DNA of 9,728 nt from Nitrogeniibacter sp041600915 (lineage in GTDB: Bacteria > Pseudomonadota > Gammaproteobacteria > Burkholderiales > Rhodocyclaceae), in assembly GCA_041600915.1 (NCBI GenBank), contig JBFIJC010000121.1, positions 1 to 9,728 of the forward strand, in the 5' to 3' direction. The notes under the pieces were generated by a model. The model was not told the origin of the DNA and searched no databases. It was given only the letters and a program-made list of their open reading frames with translations. The position numbers were made by a program, and so were the translations under genes. Position 1 is the first letter of the stretch, and the number at the start of each line of letters is the position of its first letter. Shown in pieces: positions 6,251-9,728 of this stretch.

Positions 6251-8638
6251 TTACCGGCTCGGCCGCCACCGCTTGAGCAGCAGCGAGTTGCTCACCACCG
6301 ACACCGAACTGAGTGCCATCGCCGCCCCGGCCACGACGGGATTGAGAAAACCCACAGCGGCAAGCGGAATGCCGAGCACGTTGTAGATAAAGGCAAAAAA
6401 CAGATTCTGACGAATCTTGGTCAGGGTCGCGCGCGACAGCTCGACCGCATCCGCCACACCGTTCAGATCGCCCCGCATCAAGGTAATGTCGGCGGCCGCC
6501 ACCGCCACATCCGCCCCGGTGCCGATGGCGAAGGACACATCCGCCGCCGCCAGTGCGGGCGCGTCGTTGATGCCGTCCCCCACCATGCCGACAAGCCGGC
6601 CGTCCGCAGCCAGCGCCTTCACCGCCGTTGCCTTGTCGGCCGGCAGCACGCCCGCCTCGTAGCGCAAAATGCCCACCGCCTCGGCCACCGCACGCGCCGT
6701 GGCCGGATGATCGCCCGTGAGCATGACCACCTCGATACCCGCGCGCTGCAATCGCGACACCGCCGCCGCCGAAGTGCTGCGCAGCGGATCGGCCACGCCA
6801 ATGATCCCGGCCAGGCGCCCATCCACGGCTACCGCCACCAGCGTGCGCCCCTGCGCCGCCAAAGCACTCACGCGCTCATCCGGCACATCCACCCCGCTGT
6901 TGCGCAAAAAAGTCGGGCTGCCCACCAGCACCGCCCGCCCATCGACCGTCCCGCACACCCCCAGCCCGGGCACGGTGTCGACCGCCTCAGCCGCCGGCAC
7001 CTTCGCCGCGGCAGCAACCACCGCCCGCGCCAGCGGATGTCCACTGGCCGACTCCAGCGCCGCCGCCCAGGCAAGCAGATCCTCACGATCAAAGCCCGCC
7101 TCCGGCAGCACATCAGTCACTGCGGGGCGCCCCTCGGTCAAGGTGCCGGTCTTGTCGACCGCCAGCACGCTCAGGTTTTGCGCGCGCTCCAATGCCTCGG
7201 CGTTTTTCACCAGAATGCCGTGATTGGCGCCCAGGCCGGTGCCCACCATGATGGCGGTCGGCGTTGCCAGGCCGAGCGCGCAGGGGCAGGCAATCACCAG
7301 CACCGCGACCGCATTGACCAGCGCCTCGGCCATCGAGCCGCCCCACCACCACGCGCCAAAGAAGGTCAGCGCCGCAATGACCACCACCACCGGCACAAAC
7401 ACGGCGGCCACCTGATCGGCCAGGCGTTGCACCGGGGCTTTGCTGCCCTGCGCCTGCTCAACCAGCCGGATGATGCCGGCCAGCAAGGTCTCGCTGCCAA
7501 CGCCGGTCGCCTCGCAATGCAAAGCGCCGTCGCTATTGACCGTGGCGGCGAACACCGCATCGCCCTCGGTTTTGGCCACCGGCAAGCTCTCGCCGGTGAG
7601 CATTGACTCGTCCAGCGCCGACTGCCCGGCACGCACCACGCCGTCAACCGGCACGCTGTCACCCGCTCGCACCACAAAACGGTCACCCGGCGACAGGCTA
7701 TCGACCGGAACCTCGTGCAGCACCCCGTCGCGTTCCACCCAGGCCGTGCGGGGCTGTAGCCGCACCAGTGCCTCCAGGGCCTCGGAGGTGCGCGCCTTGG
7801 CCCGCGCCTCCAGCAGCTTGCCCATCAGCACCAGCGTGATGATGGTGGCCGAGGCCTCGAAATACACATGCAGATCCATCCGCCCGAGCAGGGTCACGAT
7901 CACACTGAAGCCATAGGCCATCGAGGTGCCCAGCGCCACGAGCACATCCATGTTTGCGCCACCACCGCGCAGGGAAGACCAGGCGCCGCGATAGAAGCGC
8001 AAACCAATCCAGAACTGCACCGGCGTGGCCAGCACCCACTGCAACCAGCGCGGCACAAACTCGTGCTCGCCGGTACCGAACAACATGGCAGGCATCTGTG
8101 CCAGCAAGGGCGCGGTCAGCAGCAGCGAGATCAGGAATCGATTGCGCTCGGCACGCCACTCGGCCGCCTTGCGCACCTTTTCTTCGGCACGCGCGGCCTC
8201 GCCCCGGCGGTGTGCCTTGAAGCCGGCACCATCGACGGCGGCAATGAGATCCGCCTCCGTCACGGCGCCCGGCGGCAAGCGGATCTGCGCGGTCTCAGTC
8301 GCAAAATTGACCGTCGCCGTCACCTCCGGCATTCGATTCAAGACCTTTTCAAGCCGGGTGGCGCAGGCAGCGCAGGTCATGCCTGTAATCGCCAGTTCGA
8401 TCCGCGCTTCGGGCACATCGAAGCCGGCCTTTCGGATCGCGGCCACCACGGCGGCGGCACTGGCGGCGTCCGGGCCGGACAACCGCACCGCAGCCCGCTC
8501 GGTCGCAAGATTGACCTGGGCATCGACGCCCGGCAAGCGCTTGAGGACGCGCTCGATACGACTGGCGCAGGCCGCGCAGGTCATGCCACGGATCGGCAGG
8601 TCGAGGCGCTCGGGTCGGACGGAGGTTTGCGTATTCAT
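6251..8638 (-). CDS. copA: Cu(I)-exporting P1B-type ATPase CopA
   Basis: A 795-residue inner-membrane pump that couples ATP hydrolysis to export of Cu(I) (possibly also Ag(I)) from the cytoplasm. Seen: two N-terminal HMA domains, each with GMTCAAC (C21/C24 and C89/C92). About eight membrane segments follow. The actuator loop has TGE (348-350) and the transport site is CPC (451-453). The phosphorylation motif DKTGT begins at D495, the P1B marker HP is H534-P535, and TGDHP begins at 641, with GDGIND at 687-692. The Cu(I)-class residues are present: YN (752-753) in helix 7, and M774 with S778 in helix 8. All catalytic motifs are intact and the length is usual. The frame is open back to ATG 8710, which would overlap the divergent regulator. 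ATG 8638 gives a normal CopA N-terminus, although no Shine-Dalgarno is visible; an in-frame GTG at 8662 close to the predicted transcription start is a less likely alternative. It is controlled from the divergent promoter at 8648-8698. Confidence 0.97.
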   Translation of the reverse strand: MNTQTSVRPERLDLPIRGMTCAACASRIERVLKRLPGVDAQVNLATERAAVRLSGPDAASAAAVVAAIRKAGFDVPEARIELAITGMTCAACATRLEKVLNRMPEVTATVNFATETAQIRLPPGAVTEADLIAAVDGAGFKAHRRGEAARAEEKVRKAAEWRAERNRFLISLLLTAPLLAQMPAMLFGTGEHEFVPRWLQWVLATPVQFWIGLRFYRGAWSSLRGGGANMDVLVALGTSMAYGFSVIVTLLGRMDLHVYFEASATIITLVLMGKLLEARAKARTSEALEALVRLQPRTAWVERDGVLHEVPVDSLSPGDRFVVRAGDSVPVDGVVRAGQSALDESMLTGESLPVAKTEGDAVFAATVNSDGALHCEATGVGSETLLAGIIRLVEQAQGSKAPVQRLADQVAAVFVPVVVVIAALTFFGAWWWGGSMAEALVNAVAVLVIACPCALGLATPTAIMVGTGLGANHGILVKNAEALERAQNLSVLAVDKTGTLTEGRPAVTDVLPEAGFDREDLLAWAAALESASGHPLARAVVAAAAKVPAAEAVDTVPGLGVCGTVDGRAVLVGSPTFLRNSGVDVPDERVSALAAQGRTLVAVAVDGRLAGIIGVADPLRSTSAAAVSRLQRAGIEVVMLTGDHPATARAVAEAVGILRYEAGVLPADKATAVKALAADGRLVGMVGDGINDAPALAAADVSFAIGTGADVAVAAADITLMRGDLNGVADAVELSRATLTKIRQNLFFAFIYNVLGIPLAAVGFLNPVVAGAAMALSSVSVVSNSLLLKRWRPSR

Positions 8639-8647
8639 GGCGTGGGC

Positions 8648-8698
8648 TTGTGAGTCTGACACCGGCAGTCTAAAGTCTGTACTCAGGTACGGAGTCAA
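8648..8698. promoter_or_regulatory. Overlapping divergent copA/regulator promoters with MerR-type operator
   Basis: For copA (- strand) a -35 TTGACT lies at 8693-8698 and the best -10, TAGACT, at 8667-8672, separated by 20 bp. Such a long 19-20 bp spacer is the hallmark of promoters activated by MerR-family DNA distortion. The spacer holds an imperfect dyad at 8674-8695 centred on GTAC-N4-GTAC, with outer arms AGTCT and GGAGT (7 of 9 pairs match). For the regulator (+ strand) TTGTGA (8648-8653), 17 bp and TAAAGT (8671-8676) form a plausible promoter that runs into the operator. One bound regulator could therefore activate copA and repress its own gene. The GTAC-N4-GTAC core and TTGACT box closely resemble, from memory, the Tn501/Tn21 mer operator. 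Confidence 0.8.
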
Positions 8699-8700
8699 GC

Positions 8701-9105
8701 ATGACATCAATGACGATCAGCCGCCTCGCCGCGGCCGCCGGCGTCGGCGTCGAAACGGTTCGCTACTACCAGCGTCGCGCGCTGCTCGCGGTCCCCGAAC
8801 CGACCCACGGGCAGGTGCGCCATTACAACGAAGCCGCGCTCGTGCGGCTACGCTTTATCCGCCGGGCCCAGGAGCTTGGTTTCAGCCTGGACGAAATCGC
8901 AGACCTGCTGGCGCTGGACGAACATACCGACCGCAATACCGCCCGTGCTCTGGCCAAGGAAAAGCTTGCGCAAATCGACGAGCGCATGGCCCGGCTGAGC
9001 GCCATGCGCAGCGCCCTGACCGAACTGGTGAGCTGCTGCGAACACACGTCGACAACGCTCCCCTGCCCGATCCTGCACACCCTCGCCCATCCGGACGACG
9101 ACTGA
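8701..9105 (+). CDS. MerR-family metal-responsive transcriptional regulator
   Basis: A 134-residue dimeric DNA-binding protein that probably switches copA on when a soft metal binds. Seen: an N-terminal winged helix-turn-helix (ISRLAAAAGVGVETVRYYQRR, about 6-26, followed by the HYNEAALVRLRFIRRAQELGFSL wing/helix region), a long dimerisation helix (about 80-108) and a C-terminal metal loop. There are only three cysteines: C112, C113 and C122. C113 and C122 are nine residues apart, as are the MerR ligands C117 and C126. The position of MerR C82 is an arginine (R78) by ungapped alignment, so the third ligand of divalent-metal sensors is absent. The start at 8701 has GGAG (8691-8694) 6 nt upstream, inside the operator; ATG 8710 is less well placed. 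It is divergent from copA by 62 bp and ends 7 bp from the convergent rhodanese gene. The family is certain; copper/silver sensing is inferred from context. Confidence 0.92.
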   Translation: MTSMTISRLAAAAGVGVETVRYYQRRALLAVPEPTHGQVRHYNEAALVRLRFIRRAQELGFSLDEIADLLALDEHTDRNTARALAKEKLAQIDERMARLSAMRSALTELVSCCEHTSTTLPCPILHTLAHPDDD

Positions 9106-9112
9106 GCATCGC

Positions 9113-9496
9113 TTATTCGAAGTCGATCGGCGCGGGCTGATCTACCGGCAGGTCGCCGGCGACCCAGGCATCGAAGCCCCCCGCCAGCGACACGGCGCTG
9201 TTCACGCCCATCTCCTGCATGACGGCCGTGGCAAGCGCCGCCCTCCCGCTGGTTTTGCAGTAAACGAGAATCGGGCGATTCGGATCGTTCAGCTCGGGCA
9301 CCGAGGCCAGCTTGAACTCGAGCAAGCCACGCGGGATATTCATGGCACCCGGCACATGCCCGGCGGCGTATTCGTCGGGCTCGCGGACATCAAGCACCGC
9401 CGCGCCGTCCTGAATGAGTTGACGGGCGCCCTCAAGATCCACTTCTTGAATAAGACGCTTGGCCTCAAGGACCAGATCATGGCTGGATTTGCTCAT
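9113..9496 (-). CDS. Single-domain rhodanese-like sulfurtransferase
   Basis: A 127-residue cytoplasmic protein with one rhodanese domain, a fold that carries sulfane sulfur on an active-site cysteine persulfide. Seen: a helical N-terminal segment (about 1-30), then AVLDVREPDEYAAGHVPGA (33-51), the family's conserved strand and loop. The active-site loop is VYCKTSGRA with catalytic C80 and R84, followed by LAGGFDAW (104-111). The catalytic cysteine is present, so it should be active rather than a regulatory relic. The frame is open to an ATG at 9544, but the ATG at 9496 is preceded by GGGAG (- strand, 9503-9507) at 6 nt and is the better start. It lies 76 bp downstream of the TauE/SafE-like gene on the same strand and may be co-transcribed; a TCTAAT -10-like element (- strand, 9543-9548) could also serve it. 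Its physiological sulfur donor and acceptor are unknown. Confidence 0.93.
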   Translation of the reverse strand: MSKSSHDLVLEAKRLIQEVDLEGARQLIQDGAAVLDVREPDEYAAGHVPGAMNIPRGLLEFKLASVPELNDPNRPILVYCKTSGRAALATAVMQEMGVNSAVSLAGGFDAWVAGDLPVDQPAPIDFE

Positions 9497-9502
9497 TGCA
9501 GA

Positions 9503-9507
9503 CTCCC
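9503..9507 (-). promoter_or_regulatory. Shine-Dalgarno deciding the rhodanese start
   Basis: GGGAG on the - strand lies 6 nt before the ATG at 9496. It selects this start over the in-frame ATG at 9544, which would add 16 residues of unlikely composition. Confidence 0.7.
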
Positions 9508-9572
9508 TATGCGTACCGGCACCAACACAGCGCCGCGAGAACATTAGAATAGCCTGATGTGCCAGACCCCCG

Positions 9573-9728
9573 CTATGTCACGCACAGGACGCCGTTCCAC
9601 AGCCGACTGCCGAGCGTCGAGGCGTTGAGCAAACCGAACACGCCAAAACCGAGCACCACCGCACCGGCGAAGGTCCGCACCCATGGGCGGCGGGTCACGC
9701 CTTGCAGGCGCTTGAGCAGCATGCCGGC
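9573..9728 (-). CDS. C-terminal 51 residues of a membrane protein, probably TauE/SafE-type exporter family
   Basis: A partial gene entering from the right edge and ending at a TAG (9573-9575). Seen: 51 codons beginning AGMLLKRLQG, then a basic stretch with TRRPWVRTFAG, a hydrophobic transmembrane helix (AGAVVLGFGVFGLLNA) and a short polar tail. The basic RRPWVR segment followed by a G-rich helix and an FGL-type end looks like the last membrane helix of the 'sulfite exporter TauE/SafE' (UreH-like) proteins often found near copper and cytochrome oxidase assembly genes. This is recognition from a short fragment; another polytopic membrane protein is possible. Same strand as, and 76 bp upstream of, the rhodanese gene. 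Confidence 0.5.
   Translation of the reverse strand, partial: AGMLLKRLQGVTRRPWVRTFAGAVVLGFGVFGLLNASTLGSRLWNGVLCVT

Noticed and set aside
5936..7606. A 556-codon open frame on the + strand, opposite copA and copZ.
   Set aside because: It is a GC-rich shadow frame, rich in Arg and His, lying antisense to firmly identified copA and copZ; it shows no domain and no ribosome site.
8639..8710. Upstream copA starts at ATG 8710 or nearby.
   Set aside because: They would overlap the regulator's start and lie upstream of the predicted copA transcription start; ATG 8638 gives a normal CopA N-terminus.
8701..9105. A mercury-resistance (mer) operon, suggested by the MerR-like regulator and operator.
   Set aside because: No merT, merP, merA or related gene is present. 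The partner pump has Cu(I)-class motifs, and the regulator lacks the C82 equivalent needed for Hg(II) in classical MerR.
8025..9140. A 371-codon + strand frame running through copA, the promoter region and the regulator.
   Set aside because: It crosses a well-defined divergent promoter and is out of frame with the regulator; its composition is that of a shadow frame.

Overview
The window is high-GC DNA from a Gram-negative bacterium, most likely a betaproteobacterium of the Rhodocyclales type (Azoarcus, Thauera, Zoogloea). This rests on GC-rich codon use, dense packing, the style of the housekeeping proteins, and a large Cache-PAS-GGDEF-EAL protein. The assignment is an inference from protein character, not from a search. 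There are no rRNA, tRNA, CRISPR or insertion-sequence features, and no gene-free stretch longer than about 220 bases.

Layout. (1) At 1-1020 (-) is the N-terminal 340 residues of a glutamine-dependent NAD+ synthetase (nadE), cut by the window edge. (2) At 1021-1233 is a divergent intergenic region with a tight cluster of three DnaA-box-like 9-mers. (3) At 1234-2370 (+) is a FemAB-like GNAT-fold protein, followed by a perfect hairpin terminator shared with (4) the convergent inorganic pyrophosphatase gene ppa (2415-2936, -). The ppa promoter has a perfect -10 box and a 10-bp dyad just upstream. (5) Divergent from ppa is a 978-residue membrane c-di-GMP enzyme with both GGDEF and EAL sites intact (3117-6053, +). 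(6) Its 3' end overlaps the 3' end of a small copper-chaperone gene (copZ type, 6017-6223, -) by 37 bp. copZ lies just downstream of a Cu(I)-exporting P1B ATPase gene (copA, 6251-8638, -). (7) Divergent from copA is a MerR-family regulator (8701-9105, +). The 62-bp gap holds overlapping divergent promoters and a mer-like operator. (8) Convergent with it are a single-domain rhodanese (9113-9496, -) and, upstream of that, the C-terminal end of a probable TauE/SafE-type membrane protein (9573-9728, -), cut by the window edge.

How the genes work together. The right half is a copper-handling unit: the regulator senses a thiophilic metal and remodels a long-spacer promoter, CopA exports Cu(I) across the inner membrane, and CopZ delivers Cu(I) to CopA. 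The left half is housekeeping: NadE releases pyrophosphate (through AMP + PPi formation) and Ppa hydrolyses it. The c-di-GMP enzyme separates the two halves and has no obvious functional link to either.

Most of the window is ordinary. The points most worth a second look are the operator/regulator pair at copA (mer-type operator and Cys spacing, but no third Cys for a divalent metal), the DnaA-box cluster between nadE and the GNAT gene, and the dyad at the ppa promoter. I did not see evidence of a wholly new system.
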